From positions 4,278,001-4,342,000 of the forward strand of contig NZ_CP077970.1 in assembly GCF_024758505.1 (NCBI RefSeq): a DNA stretch of 64,000 nt, read 5' to 3'. Below the pieces are notes generated by a model. The model was given only the letters and a program-made list of their open reading frames with translations, was not told the DNA's origin and did no database searches. Of the stretch, positions 45,041-54,399 are shown in pieces (position 1 is the stretch's first letter; each line of letters starts with the position of its first letter). The translations under genes were made by a program, and so were the position numbers. Origin of the DNA: Bradyrhizobium arachidis (lineage in GTDB: Bacteria > Pseudomonadota > Alphaproteobacteria > Rhizobiales > Xanthobacteraceae).

Positions 45041-46024
45041 ATGTTGCGGACCCAATTGCTGCCATCCCTGACACGGACGCTGCTCGGCTGTGGCCTGGCG
45101 ACGCTGCTTTGGCATGCGCCAGCGAGGGGCGAGGAGCCGCCGGTCCGTGGCGCGCGGCCGAGCGTCGAGGAGCCGGCGATGCCGCCGGACAAGCCGGCCG
45201 ATGCGGCGCGCGAGAGCGACACCCGTGAATCGATCTGCCTGATGATCGAGGCCGCAGCGCGGGCCTCGAACCTGCCGCTCGAATTTTTTGCCCGCGTGAT
45301 CTGGCAGGAAAGCCGTTTCCAGACCGACGCGGTCGGCCCGGTGACGCGCAATGGCCAGCGCGCGCAAGGCATCGCGCAGTTCATGCCGGGCACCGCGAGC
45401 GAGCGCGGGCTGCTTGATCCCTTCAACCCGATTCAGGCCCTGCCGAAATCGGCCGAGTTCTTGGACGAGCTGCGCAACCAGTTCGGCAATCTCGGTCTTG
45501 CCGCCGCTGCCTACAACGCCGGCCCGCGGCGGGTGCAGGAGTGGCTCGCCGGCACCGGCGCGATGCCGCAGGAGACGCGGAGTTACGTCGTCGCCATCAC
45601 CGGCTCGACGGTCGAGGACTGGGCCGCGGCAGGAAGGGGCGGCAAGACCCCACCCAGCGCGCCGCCGACGAGCTGCCGCGACCTGATGGCGCTGCTCAGG
45701 CGCGCGCCTAATCCCTTCATCGCCGAGCTCGAGCAGCATGTGCAGCTTGCCGCGGCAAAGCTCTGGGGCGTGCAGCTCGCCGCCGGCTTCGACCGAAACA
45801 GGGCGCTGGCGATGTACTCCCGCGCCATCAAGCGCCTGAGCGACGTCATCGGCGACCGCGATCCGAGCCTGCTGAGTTCGGTGATGCGCAGCCGCGGCAC
45901 GCGCGCCTTCTACCAGGTGCGCATTGGCGCCGACACGCGCGGCGAGGCTGACGAGCTGTGTGGCCGCATCCGCAAAGCGGGCGGCGCGTGCTTCGTGCTG
46001 AAGAATCGAGGTGTGAGCGGGTAG
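45041..46024 (+). CDS. Lytic transglycosylase with SPOR-like C-terminus
   Basis: A 327-residue exported protein. A signal peptide covers about 1-30 (LLPSLTRTLLGCGLATLLWH). The SLT domain (about 65-195) has the catalytic Glu90 in ARVIWQESRF, then GIAQFMPGTASERGL and LAAAAYNAGPRRVQEWL, the family's three motifs. Such enzymes cleave the glycan strands of peptidoglycan. The last 50 residues (FYQVRIGADTRGEADELCGR to the end) resemble a SPOR domain that binds denuded glycan. The ATG at 45041 fits the signal peptide; earlier starts do not. Confidence 0.92.
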   Translation: MLRTQLLPSLTRTLLGCGLATLLWHAPARGEEPPVRGARPSVEEPAMPPDKPADAARESDTRESICLMIEAAARASNLPLEFFARVIWQESRFQTDAVGPVTRNGQRAQGIAQFMPGTASERGLLDPFNPIQALPKSAEFLDELRNQFGNLGLAAAAYNAGPRRVQEWLAGTGAMPQETRSYVVAITGSTVEDWAAAGRGGKTPPSAPPTSCRDLMALLRRAPNPFIAELEQHVQLAAAKLWGVQLAAGFDRNRALAMYSRAIKRLSDVIGDRDPSLLSSVMRSRGTRAFYQVRIGADTRGEADELCGRIRKAGGACFVLKNRGVSG

Positions 46025-46032
46025 TTGATGAA

Positions 46033-46120
46033 TGCCGTCATTCCGGGGCGGCTCGAAGAGCCGAACCCGGAATCTCGAGATTCCGGGTTCGATGCTTCGC
46101 ATCGCCCCGGAATGACGGCA
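46033..46120. repeat. Palindromic intergenic repeat, family 2 copy a
   Basis: TGCCGTCATTCCGGGG at the left pairs with CCCCGGAATGACGGCA at the right, with an inner hairpin around ATCTCGAGAT. Related element at 47835-47942. Confidence 0.85.
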
Positions 46121-46220
46121 TGTGCTGCGCCGCGCATGCCAGCCCCGCCTTGCACTTCCTTGACGTGACGCACCGTCTCGCCCGTTATGCCGCCACGACT
46201 TCTCCCATTCCCGGCTGCCC

Positions 46221-46961
46221 GTGGCGCTTCCTCCGCTCGATTCATCGCAATGGCATAGCTCGTGGCGCGCCTTCCTGTGGGGCCTGCGCTCGATCACGCA
46301 GACGATCCTCACCATCGTGCTCTTCGTGACCTATCTCGGCATCGGGGCGCTGGCGCATGACACCGGCTTCAGCCTCGCCTGGGCGTTGGCCTCAACCCTG
46401 TTCGTCTGGGCGGGACCGGCGCAGATCATCCTGATCACCACGCTCGGGTCCGGTGCGACCATCATCCAGTCCGCGATCGCCGTGACCGTGAGCGCCATAC
46501 GCCTGTTCCCGATGGTAGTCTCGGTGCTGCCCCTGATGCGCACGCCTGAGACCAAGCGGCGGCAGCTTTTCTTCGTGGCGCATCTGACCGCCGTGACGCT
46601 GTGGGTCGAATGTCACCGCTTCCTGCCGCTGGTGCCGCGCGAGCGGCGCATCGCCTTCGTCCACGGGCTCGGCTTTGGCCTGGTCTCGGTCTGCCTCTGC
46701 GCCAACACGGTCGGCTATTTCCTCGCGGCCAATCTCACGCAGACGCTCGGCGCGGCGATCCTGATGCTGACGCCGCTGTCGTTCCTGTTCTCGACCGCGC
46801 GCAACAGCCGCGAGCTCGCCGACATCGTCGCGCTCGTACTCGGGCTCGTGCTCTATCCGCTGGCCGCGAAGATGAATTCAGGCCTCGACATCCTCGTCAG
46901 CGGCGTCGTGGCCGGCACCATTGCTTACGGCGTGCACTGGTTCCGGGAGGCGCGCGCATGA
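46221..46961 (+). CDS. azlC: AzlC-family transporter subunit
   Basis: A 246-residue membrane protein with about six hydrophobic helices. Family segments are FSLAWALASTLFVWAGPAQ, AIAVTVSAIRLFPMV and FLVLTPL-like ILMLTPLSFLFST. AzlC is the large subunit of branched-chain amino acid (and related) exporters. The start is taken as the GTG at 46221, which gives a polar N-terminus before helix 1. Its TGA overlaps the ATG of the azlD-like gene (ATGA at 46958-46961). Confidence 0.88.
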   Translation: MALPPLDSSQWHSSWRAFLWGLRSITQTILTIVLFVTYLGIGALAHDTGFSLAWALASTLFVWAGPAQIILITTLGSGATIIQSAIAVTVSAIRLFPMVVSVLPLMRTPETKRRQLFFVAHLTAVTLWVECHRFLPLVPRERRIAFVHGLGFGLVSVCLCANTVGYFLAANLTQTLGAAILMLTPLSFLFSTARNSRELADIVALVLGLVLYPLAAKMNSGLDILVSGVVAGTIAYGVHWFREARA

Positions 46962-47302
46962 GCAGCTTCATCGGCGACTGGCATGCGCTGGCCGTGCTTT
47001 TTGTCGCCGGCGTTATTCCCAACCAGATATGGCGCATGCTAGGTCTCTGGTTTGGCGGCGGTCTGGACGAGGGCTCGGAAGTCCTGGTCTGGGTGAGGGC
47101 GGTGGCGACCGCGATCCTTGCCGGCGTCATCGCCCAGATCGTGGTGCAGCCGCCCGGTGCGCTGGCAAGCGTGCCTGACGCGTTGCGCTACGGCGCGGTC
47201 GTTGCCGGCTTCATCGTGTTCACTCTGACGCGCCGCTCGATTTTTGCCGGCGTCGTCACCGGCGAACTCGTGATGCTGGCCGGCAGGGCGTGGCTGGGCT
47301 AG
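46958..47302 (+). CDS. azlD: AzlD-family transporter subunit
   Basis: A 114-residue protein with four hydrophobic segments (about 9-25, 43-60, 73-92, 97-112), starting MSSFIGDWHALAVLFVAGV. It is the small partner of AzlC and is read from a start overlapping the azlC stop. AzlC and AzlD together form the transporter. Confidence 0.88.
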   Translation: MSSFIGDWHALAVLFVAGVIPNQIWRMLGLWFGGGLDEGSEVLVWVRAVATAILAGVIAQIVVQPPGALASVPDALRYGAVVAGFIVFTLTRRSIFAGVVTGELVMLAGRAWLG

Positions 47303-47332
47303 AGTCCGACCGAATAATAGGGAATTGTGAGA

Positions 47333-47824
47333 ATGGTTCGCGAAAACGAACTCCGCGAGGGCGAGCTTGCGATCGAGTTGCCGAAGGCCGAGGACGCCGG
47401 CCTCGTCTTCATCGGCCGCATCCGCACGCCCTGGACCTCGCGGCTGGAGACGCCGCGGCAGGGGCGCCATGACGGCCCCGTCTGCCGGCTCGAAATCTTC
47501 GAGCCCTTCGTGCCCGCGATCAAGGGTGTGGACTTCTACTCGAACCTCGAAGTGCTGTACTGGCTCGACAGGTCGCGCCGCGACATCCTGCTGCAAAGCC
47601 CGAAGAACAACGAGAAAACACGCGGCACGTTCTCGCTGCGCTCGCCGGTGCGGCCCAACCCGATCGGCACGTCCATCGTCAAGCTGGTCGGGATCGAGGG
47701 CAACACAATTTTGGTGCGCGGCCTCGACTGCCTCGACAACACGCCGCTGATCGACATCAAGCCCGATCGCTGCGAGTTTACGCCGCTGGCCGCACCGCAG
47801 CCGGGGGATTTTGAGACGGAGTAG
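47333..47824 (+). CDS. TsaA/TrmO-like protein
   Basis: A 163-residue protein of the TsaA/TrmO family, with FIGRIRTPWTSR, then FEPFVPAIKGVDFYSNLEVL, the FSLRSPVRPNPIGTSIVKLV stretch and LDCLDNTPLIDIKPD. In E. coli TrmO methylates t6A37 of tRNA-Thr using S-adenosylmethionine; the RSPVRPNPIG segment is part of that site. The start at 47333 lies nine bases after AGGGAA; a GTG at 47327 is possible. A palindromic repeat follows. Confidence 0.9.
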   Translation: MVRENELREGELAIELPKAEDAGLVFIGRIRTPWTSRLETPRQGRHDGPVCRLEIFEPFVPAIKGVDFYSNLEVLYWLDRSRRDILLQSPKNNEKTRGTFSLRSPVRPNPIGTSIVKLVGIEGNTILVRGLDCLDNTPLIDIKPDRCEFTPLAAPQPGDFETE

Positions 47825-47834
47825 GTCTCTCCGC

Positions 47835-47942
47835 CGTCATTCCGGGGCGCGCCTCTTGGCGCGAGCCCGGAATCCATCTCTCGTCGGTTTCTGCGGCCCA
47901 ATGGATTCCGGGCTCGCGACTTCGTCGCGCCCCGGAATGACG
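47835..47942. repeat. Palindromic intergenic repeat, family 2 copy b
   Basis: CGTCATTCCGGGGCG at the left and CGCCCCGGAATGACG at the right pair, and GGAATCCAT with ATGGATTCC form the inner stem. It separates the TrmO-like gene from the convergent HIT gene. Confidence 0.85.
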
Positions 47943-47943
47943 A

Positions 47944-48369
47944 TCAGCCCTTCAACGCCGCGATCAGCTTCGCCGCATTCTCTTCCAGCACCTTGTTGTC
48001 TTCCTTGCGGCTCGCAGGCGGCAGCATCGCCACGCCGTCATGACGCGGCATCACGTGCATGTGTAGGTGGAACACGACTTGTCCGCCGGCGGACTCGTTG
48101 AACTGCTGCACCGTGATGCCGTCGGCCTCGAACGCCTTCATCGCGGCCGCGGCAACCTTGTGCGCGCCGCGCGCGACGTGGGCGTAGTCGTCAGGCTTGA
48201 TGTCGAGGATGTTGCGGGCAGGGGCTTTCGGAATGACCAGCGTGTGGCCTGATACCCGCGGCATGATGTCGAGGAAGGCGAACACATGCTCGTCCTCATA
48301 GACCTTGTGGCAGGGCAGCTCGCCGCGCAGGATTTTTGCGAAGATGTTGTTGGTGTCGTAGGCGGACAT
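47944..48369 (-). CDS. HIT-family nucleotide-binding protein
   Basis: A 141-residue protein starting MSAYDTNNIFAKILRGE. The histidine triad HLHMH is at 101-105 (VVFHLHMHVMPRHDG). HIT proteins hydrolyse nucleotide phosphoramidates or dinucleotides. The start at 48369 gives the normal family length; earlier starts add a long odd leader. The FemAB-like gene lies upstream on the same strand, 49 bases away, so they may be co-transcribed. Confidence 0.94.
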   Translation of the reverse strand: MSAYDTNNIFAKILRGELPCHKVYEDEHVFAFLDIMPRVSGHTLVIPKAPARNILDIKPDDYAHVARGAHKVAAAAMKAFEADGITVQQFNESAGGQVVFHLHMHVMPRHDGVAMLPPASRKEDNKVLEENAAKLIAALKG

Positions 48370-48418
48370 GGCGCTGCTCCCGGAGAATATCGTTTGTGTC
48401 ACCAGCCGGCGGATGGCG

Positions 48419-49651
48419 TCAAGGCGCCTCTTCGAGGCCTTTGCGGAACGGCCCCATCTCGGCAAGCTCGCGACCGGCTTCCGCGACATAGGCGCGCTCG
48501 CGCTTGAGGTAATCGTCGATCGCGCGGCGCAGGCCGGGGTCGGCGATGAAGTGCGCGGAATGCGTCGTCTGCGGCAGGTAGCCGCGTGCGATCTTGTGCT
48601 CGCCTTGCGCGCCGGCTTCGACGTTCTTCAATCCGCGTTTGATCGCGAACTCGATCGCCTGATAGTAGCAGACCTCGAAGTGCAGAAACGGGTGGTGCTC
48701 GACCGCGCCCCAGTTGCGGCCGAACAGCGTATCCGCGCCGATGAAGTTGATCGCACCGGCAATCCAGCGGTTGTTGCGCCTGGCCATCACCAAAAGCACG
48801 TCGCGACTCATGCTCTCGCCGATCAGCGAGAAGAACTTTCGCGTCAGATACGGCCGGCCCCATTTGCGCGAGCCGGTCTCCATGTAGAACGCGAAAAACG
48901 CGTCCCAGGCGTCCTCGGTGATGTCGCTGCCGGTGAGCCAGTGGATGGTGATCCCTGCTGCGAGCGCCTCGCGCCGCTCGCGCTTGATCGATTTGCGGTG
49001 GCGCGAGTTGAGCGTCGCCAGAAAATCGTCGAACGTCGCAAAGCCGTGATTGTGCCAGTGGAACTGCTGATCAGTCCGCTGCAGAAAACCGTGGCTCGCG
49101 AGCAGCTTCCATTCGGCTTCGCGCGCAAAGGCGACGTGCACGGAGGACGCCTTGCTGACGCCGCAGAGCGCGATCAGCCCGCTCGCAAGCGCCTCCGCGA
49201 TGCGCGCGCGATCGACGCCGTCGCGGATCAGGAGGCGTGGGCCGGTTGCGGGCGTGAAGGGAACCGAGACCTGGAGCTTCGGATAGTAGCGTCCGCCGGC
49301 GCGCTCATAGGCGTCGGCCCAGCCGCGGTCGAAGACGTATTCACCCTGCGAATGCGATTTCAAATAGCAGGGCACGACACCGGCGACCTTGCCATCGACC
49401 TTGGCGATGAGGTGCCGCGGCCCCCAGCCGGTGCGCGCCGTCGCCGAACCTGAATTCTCAGCGGCCGAGAGAAAGGCATGGGAAACGAAGGGGTTATAGG
49501 CGGGTGTTGAAAGCCCGGTGCAATCACCCGACAGCGCGGATGAGGGGCCGAGATCGGCTACTCCAGACGGATTGGCGCAAGCATTCCAGTCCTCAGCGGA
49601 CACTTCGCCAATGGATGGAACGGCCTCGAGCGTGATTTCGGAAGATGCCAT
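48419..49651 (-). CDS. FemAB/GNAT-like acyltransferase (PF04339 family)
   Basis: A 410-residue protein with segments typical of the PF04339 family: GWGPRHLIAKVDGKVAGVVP, then YKLQVSVPF-like YPKLQVSVPFTPATGPRLL, LHWTGSD-like IHWLTGSDITEDAWDAFFAF, and GHNWGAVEH-like FGRNWGAVEHHPFLHFEVCY. Many bacterial genomes annotate these as N-acetyltransferase or peptidoglycan-biosynthesis proteins; the reaction is not established. It is a soluble double-GNAT fold. Confidence 0.88.
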   Translation of the reverse strand: MASSEITLEAVPSIGEVSAEDWNACANPSGVADLGPSSALSGDCTGLSTPAYNPFVSHAFLSAAENSGSATARTGWGPRHLIAKVDGKVAGVVPCYLKSHSQGEYVFDRGWADAYERAGGRYYPKLQVSVPFTPATGPRLLIRDGVDRARIAEALASGLIALCGVSKASSVHVAFAREAEWKLLASHGFLQRTDQQFHWHNHGFATFDDFLATLNSRHRKSIKRERREALAAGITIHWLTGSDITEDAWDAFFAFYMETGSRKWGRPYLTRKFFSLIGESMSRDVLLVMARRNNRWIAGAINFIGADTLFGRNWGAVEHHPFLHFEVCYYQAIEFAIKRGLKNVEAGAQGEHKIARGYLPQTTHSAHFIADPGLRRAIDDYLKRERAYVAEAGRELAEMGPFRKGLEEAP

Positions 49652-49773
49652 CGCGTATCTTGAACAACCCCTGCGTCAAAGATCGTGCATTGCGGTAGCG
49701 ACTTCAAGGGGTGTGGGGAACTCGGCTGGTGCTGCGGACTCGTCTTCGCGATACGGGCGTGATCCCTTCACGA

Positions 49774-49913
49774 GTCGTCCTAGCGAAAGCCAGGACCCAT
49801 AACCACAGGCCAGAGTTTGGCGAAGACTGGCAGTCGCTATGCCTTCATCGGGACTGGCACCGCGCGCCATCGAGAGATCACGCGGTATGGGTCCTGGCTT
49901 TCGCCAGGACGAC
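49774..49913. repeat. Palindromic intergenic repeat, family 3 copy a
   Basis: GTCGTCCTAGCGAAAGCCAG with GACCCAT at the left pairs with ATGGGTC and CTGGCTTTCGCCAGGACGAC at the right. The middle is variable. Second copy at 57988-58109. Confidence 0.85.
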
Positions 49914-49921
49914 GTCGGAGC

Positions 49922-50668
49922 CTACGGCACAAACCCCTCAAAGATCATCTGGTCCGCATACTTCGCCGCCGCCGCACGCTGCTCCGCCGTGCGCACCGTC
50001 CAGGTCAGGAGCGGGCAGCCGAATACGTTGCGCGCGATCCAGGGAGCGGGAGCAGGCAGATGGTTGACCGAGAAGGCCACGAAATGCGGCTGGGTCTGCA
50101 AACCATGGCGCAGATACAGCATCGAATCGCGCTGCTCCTGCGTGAGTTTTGTCCAGTGGCCATCGTCATAGGTTCGCTGCGCGACGATGCCGCGCGGCCG
50201 TGACGGGATGAGCTCGCGAAGCGCCAGCACCTGGTCGGGATCGAAGGACATGCCGACCGCCGGTCCATCATAGGAGGCGAGCACCTCGGCCATCCGAGCT
50301 ACCAGCTTGCGGTCGCCCTTGAAATGGCTCTTCACCTCGATCACCAGCGGCGCGCGGCCGGCGACCATGGCGCAGAGGTCGGTCAGCGACATCATCCGCT
50401 CGGGCGTGTCCTTGAAGGTGACGGCCCTCAACTCGGCCGCGGTCTTTTTGAGCAGGAGACCGCTGCCGTCGGCGAGGCGTCCCAGCGCATCGTCGTGATG
50501 CACCATGGCCTCGCCGTCGGCGGTAAGCTGGATGTCGACCTCGATCGCGAAATTGCCCGCGATCGCAGCCTGCACCGCGCCCGGCATGTTCTCGACCACG
50601 CCGCGTGAGATGTCGTGCAGGCCGCGATGAGCGACCGGCCGCTGGGTCAGCCAATCCGGAGCGCGCAA
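49922..50668 (-). CDS. Glycerophosphodiester phosphodiesterase
   Basis: A 248-residue GDPD-family protein. The catalytic HRG is at 14-16 (VAHRGLHD), followed by FAIEVDIQLTADGEAMVHHD with the metal-binding Glu and Asp and the second His. VIEVKSHFKGDRKLV carries the third metal ligand. The enzyme hydrolyses glycerophosphodiesters to glycerol phosphate and alcohol; without a signal peptide it acts in the cytoplasm, so it resembles UgpQ. A RidA gene lies 15 bases upstream on the same strand, probably one operon. Confidence 0.92.
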   Translation of the reverse strand: MRAPDWLTQRPVAHRGLHDISRGVVENMPGAVQAAIAGNFAIEVDIQLTADGEAMVHHDDALGRLADGSGLLLKKTAAELRAVTFKDTPERMMSLTDLCAMVAGRAPLVIEVKSHFKGDRKLVARMAEVLASYDGPAVGMSFDPDQVLALRELIPSRPRGIVAQRTYDDGHWTKLTQEQRDSMLYLRHGLQTQPHFVAFSVNHLPAPAPWIARNVFGCPLLTWTVRTAEQRAAAAKYADQMIFEGFVP

Positions 50669-50683
50669 CGCTCGTCCTCCGCG

Positions 50684-51151
50684 TCAGGCGACCTCGAACA
50701 CGCCTTCGACCTCGACGGCGGCATCCGCCGGAAGCGAGGCGACGCCGACCGTGGTGCGGGCGTGGCGGCCCTTGTCGCCGAAGGCGGCAACCATCAGGTC
50801 CGAGGCGCCGTTCAGCACTTTTGGCCCGTCGACGAAGTCGGGCGCGGAATTGATGAAGCCGCCGAGCCGGACCACGCGCACGACCTTGTCGAGGTCGCCG
50901 AGCGCCGCCTTGACCTGGGCGAGCAGATTGACGGCGCAGCCGCGAGCCGCAGCCGCACCCTGTTCGATGGTCACGCCGGCGCCGAGCTTGCCCTTGGCGA
51001 TCAGCTTGCCCTGCGGATCGAAGCAGACCTGGCCGGAGACGAAGATGAGGTTGCCGGTCCGCACGAATGGAACGTAGTTGGCGACCGGGGCGGGGGCCTC
51101 ATGCAGGACGATGCCTTGTTCCGCGAGCTTCTGTTCGACCGTTCCTGCCAT
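50684..51151 (-). CDS. RidA-family protein (YjgF/YER057c), first copy
   Basis: A 155-residue protein starting MAGTVEQKLAEQGIVLHEAP. It has the RidA fold with NYVPFVRTGNLIFVSGQV and GAAAARGCAVNLLAQVKAAL, but not the C-terminal RxEIxxxA Arg in its canonical sequence (it ends ARTTVGVASLPADAAVEVEGV). Canonical RidA deaminates reactive enamines; this branch may differ. It is probably co-transcribed with the GDPD gene downstream. Confidence 0.9.
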   Translation of the reverse strand: MAGTVEQKLAEQGIVLHEAPAPVANYVPFVRTGNLIFVSGQVCFDPQGKLIAKGKLGAGVTIEQGAAAARGCAVNLLAQVKAALGDLDKVVRVVRLGGFINSAPDFVDGPKVLNGASDLMVAAFGDKGRHARTTVGVASLPADAAVEVEGVFEVA

Positions 51152-51397
51152 GTTGCGCCCTCGATGCCTGCTGTGATGACCCGGACTCAGGTTTGCAGCC
51201 GGGTGCGCCTGTTTCGCCGATTGGCCGGCCGCATGCAAGGCGACCGCCGGCTTGCCCAGCGCCGTTCAGGGTTGCATTTTTCTGAGGCAGAACAGGAGGT
51301 TCAACGAAAAAGCGCAACTTTCCGTGAAGCCGCCGCAGTTGCGACGCAATGGAACGGCCATTAATGTGGCGAATCTTCGCATCCCCAGGGAACAGAC

Positions 51398-52246
51398 ATG
51401 GTGCACCTTTTCCGGACGTCGCTCGGTGTGATGGCGTTTGCGGCGGCCGCGCTTGCGGCGGGCGGCGAAGCCGCGGCGGCGAACGGTCCGTTCCTTCCGC
51501 ACCAGGCGCTGTATGAGCTGAGCCTCGTCAAGTCGCGCAGCAACTCCGTCAACAGCGCGCGCGGCCGCATCCTCTACAATTTCACCGGCAATAGTTGCGA
51601 GGGCTACACGTCCGAATTCCGCCAGGTCTCCGAGCTCGACAGCGGCGAGGGCAAGATCACGCTCAGCGATCTCCGCTCCAACTCCTGGGAAGACGCGGGG
51701 GGCAAGAGCTACCGCTTCAAGATCGAGACGCGGATGAACGACACCGATAGCGGCCAGGTCGACGGATCGGCTGAGCGCAGCGGCGACCACATCAACGTCA
51801 AGCTGAAGCTGCCGGTGCCGAAGACCTTTACGCTCGATGGCACCACCGTGTTCCCGACCGAGCAGATCCAGCGCATCATCGCCGCCGCCAAGGAAGGCAA
51901 GTCGCTGCTGGAGCTCAGCGTCTATGACGGCTCCGACAATGGCGAAAAAGTCTACAACACGCTCACCGTGATCGGTCAGGCGATCCCGGCCGAGCGCACG
52001 GCTGCCGCGCCTGATCCTTCGACCCGCGACGACCACATGAAGTCGCTGATGCGCTGGCCGGTCACGGTCAGCTATTTCGACCGCGAGGCGCAGCAGAAAG
52101 AGGGCGAGCAAACGCCGGTCTACGCCATGGCGTTCGAGCTCTACGAGAACGGCGTCTCCCGCGCGTTGGTGCTGGATTACAACGACTTCGTGATTTCAGG
52201 CGCGATGGGCAAGTTCGACGTCAAGGACGCCAAGCCCTGCAATTGA
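51398..52246 (+). CDS. eipB: EipB/DUF1849 periplasmic envelope-integrity protein
   Basis: A 282-residue exported protein with a signal peptide at about 1-28 (LGVMAFAAAALAAG). The DUF1849 fold has FLPHQALYELSLVKSRS at its start and LLELSVYDGSDNGEKVYNT. Cys67 and Cys281 are the conserved pair; in Brucella EipB they form an intramolecular disulfide that holds a spiral beta-sheet. EipB maintains envelope integrity in that genus. It is divergent from the RidA-GDPD operon. Confidence 0.93.
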   Translation: MVHLFRTSLGVMAFAAAALAAGGEAAAANGPFLPHQALYELSLVKSRSNSVNSARGRILYNFTGNSCEGYTSEFRQVSELDSGEGKITLSDLRSNSWEDAGGKSYRFKIETRMNDTDSGQVDGSAERSGDHINVKLKLPVPKTFTLDGTTVFPTEQIQRIIAAAKEGKSLLELSVYDGSDNGEKVYNTLTVIGQAIPAERTAAAPDPSTRDDHMKSLMRWPVTVSYFDREAQQKEGEQTPVYAMAFELYENGVSRALVLDYNDFVISGAMGKFDVKDAKPCN

Positions 52247-52273
52247 GCGCTTCTCAAGTTTTTTGAACGCGCC

Positions 52274-54214
52274 TCAGTCGGCACGGATCTGATAGTGACG
52301 CAGCTTGGCGTAAACGGTGCTCTTGGCGAGACCGAGCGCGGAGGCAGTGGCTGCCACATTGCCGTTGCATGACCGCAGCGTGCGCGCGATGAGATCGCGT
52401 TCCGTCACCTCCGTGAGCGACAGGCCCAGATCCGTCCTGGCGTGGACTTCTGTCCGGAAGGAGAGATCGGCCAAGTCCGAGGGTTCAATCACCTCGCCGG
52501 CGCTGGTCAGCAGCAGGCTCTCCACCCGGTTGCGCAGCTCGCGCACATTGCCCGGCCAGTCATGGCCTTGCAGAAGTGCCAGGGCCTCGGGCGAGAAGCG
52601 GCAATCGCCGAGGCCATAGCGCGTCCTCGCCTGGGCAACGAAATGATCGACCAGCATCGGAATGTCGTCCGGCCGCTCCCGTAGCGGGGGAATGGCAATC
52701 GGGACCACCGCCAGCCGGTAGTACAGGTCCTTGCGGAAGCGCTGCGCGTTGACCTCAGCGTCGAGGTCGCGGTTCGTCGCGGCGATCAGGCGGAAGTCCA
52801 CCTTGCGGACCGTCGCTTCGCCGACGCGGCTGATCTCGCCGCTCTCCAGCGCCCGCAGCAACATCGGCTGCAGGTCGAGCGGCAGTTCGCCGATCTCGTC
52901 GAGGAAAAGACTGCCGCCGGATGCGGTTTCGATCTTTCCGGCCATGCCGCCGCGACGCGCGCCGGTGAAGGCGCCGTCCACATAACCGAACAGTTCGCTG
53001 GCCAGCAAATCGCGCGAGATGCTGCCGCAGTTGACGACGATGAACGGCTGGTCGCGGCGCGGCGAGGCCGTGTGGAGCCCCTGGGCGAAGATTTCCTTGC
53101 CGACGCCGGTCTCGCCAAGCAGTAAGACGGGCGCGGACGTCCACGCGACGCGGCGGCATTTCTCGACCACCGCATGCATCTTCGGGCTGCGGTGGATGAT
53201 GTTTCCGAACGTGCGGGCTGAGTTTTGCGCTGATGGCGAGACGGTCCGGGCCGCGGCCTTCGGCGCCACCATGATGGTGCCCAGATGCTCGCCATCATGG
53301 TCTACCGGCCGCAGCCATTCCTCCTTGATCCAGGCCGGACGCGAGGCGTCCCATGGCCGATCGTCGGCGCTTCTGAGCTGCGGAAAGTTCGGCTCGCACT
53401 TCGGCGCGCCGAGATCGCGCATGATCTGCGTGATCTCTCCGTTGGCCTTGAAGGGACGCCCGGCGCTGTCGAACAACACGGCGTGATGCCGGTCCGACGG
53501 GGGCAGCAGCCAGAAGCACTGATCGAGAAGCCGATAGCGCGCCTCCATCTCCATCTGAAGCAACTGGGCCTCGATGCGTGCGGCCGCCGAAATCGCCAGC
53601 GCCAGGGCCTGTCGGCCGTAGGAATCGGACAGCCCGGACAGATCGATCGATCCGATCACCGCGCCGTCGATGGGGTCGCGGATCACGCTGGCCGAGCAGG
53701 TCCAGCGCTGAATGCCGGAGCAAAAATGTTCTGTCGCATGCACCTGAAGCGGCTGGCCGGTTTCCAGTGCCGTGCCGATCGCGTTGGTGCCGCAGACCGT
53801 CTCGCTCCAGTTGCTGCCGGGGAGGAGGTGCGTCTTCTCCACCGCATTGCGCAGGGCGATCTTGGTGTCGCCTTCGAGCCGCAGCACGATGCCGTCGGCA
53901 TCGGTCAGCACCATCACGGTGCCGGTCTCCGACATATAGTCGCGCGCCAGTGCCATGGTGGAGGCGCCGGCCTGGACCAGCCGGTTGCGCTTGTCGAGCA
54001 GGCGCTGGAGCCGCTCATCACGCATCGGCATCGGAGCCTGGCCGCGCCTGTGGTCGACGGCCGACTCCTGGCTCCGCCGCCAGGAATCGCTGATCGCGGG
54101 ACGCACGACCTGTCGCGCAGCGAGGATCCCGGACTGGAAGTACTCCCAGTTTGTCAGGACGTCGCGGACGATGTCAGGATTTGCAAAAGCTTCCTCTGGC
54201 GTCTGCCCCAACAC
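52274..54214 (-). CDS. Sigma-54-dependent activator (AcoR-like)
   Basis: About 646 residues from the GTG at 54214, which has AAGGAGG four bases upstream; an ATG at 54286 lacks a ribosome site. The N-terminal two thirds carry GAF/PAS-type sensing regions (TDADGIVLRLEGDTK, NAIGTALETGQPLQVHATEH). The AAA+ domain has GETGVGKE (Walker A), GAFTGARRGG (the GAFTGA loop that touches sigma-54) and DEIGELPLDLQPMLLRALE (Walker B region). A Fis-type HTH ends the chain. It lies downstream of the hydrolase and monooxygenase genes and very likely activates their sigma-54 promoter. Confidence 0.95.
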   Translation of the reverse strand: MLGQTPEEAFANPDIVRDVLTNWEYFQSGILAARQVVRPAISDSWRRSQESAVDHRRGQAPMPMRDERLQRLLDKRNRLVQAGASTMALARDYMSETGTVMVLTDADGIVLRLEGDTKIALRNAVEKTHLLPGSNWSETVCGTNAIGTALETGQPLQVHATEHFCSGIQRWTCSASVIRDPIDGAVIGSIDLSGLSDSYGRQALALAISAAARIEAQLLQMEMEARYRLLDQCFWLLPPSDRHHAVLFDSAGRPFKANGEITQIMRDLGAPKCEPNFPQLRSADDRPWDASRPAWIKEEWLRPVDHDGEHLGTIMVAPKAAARTVSPSAQNSARTFGNIIHRSPKMHAVVEKCRRVAWTSAPVLLLGETGVGKEIFAQGLHTASPRRDQPFIVVNCGSISRDLLASELFGYVDGAFTGARRGGMAGKIETASGGSLFLDEIGELPLDLQPMLLRALESGEISRVGEATVRKVDFRLIAATNRDLDAEVNAQRFRKDLYYRLAVVPIAIPPLRERPDDIPMLVDHFVAQARTRYGLGDCRFSPEALALLQGHDWPGNVRELRNRVESLLLTSAGEVIEPSDLADLSFRTEVHARTDLGLSLTEVTERDLIARTLRSCNGNVAATASALGLAKSTVYAKLRHYQIRAD

Positions 54215-54399
54215 GTTCCCTCCTTCGACGCGCTGAGTGGTCCTGATCTGTGGACCCCGAGCTTCATCTCCCGATTGTGAAACCATCCATGGAAACGTGC
54301 AACGGACAATCGCGACCTTGGTGCTACCCCGGTCCGCCTCCGGCCGCACTGCAAAATGCGGCGATTGAAGGCGGACCGAAGATCGCAACAAGGCGAAAT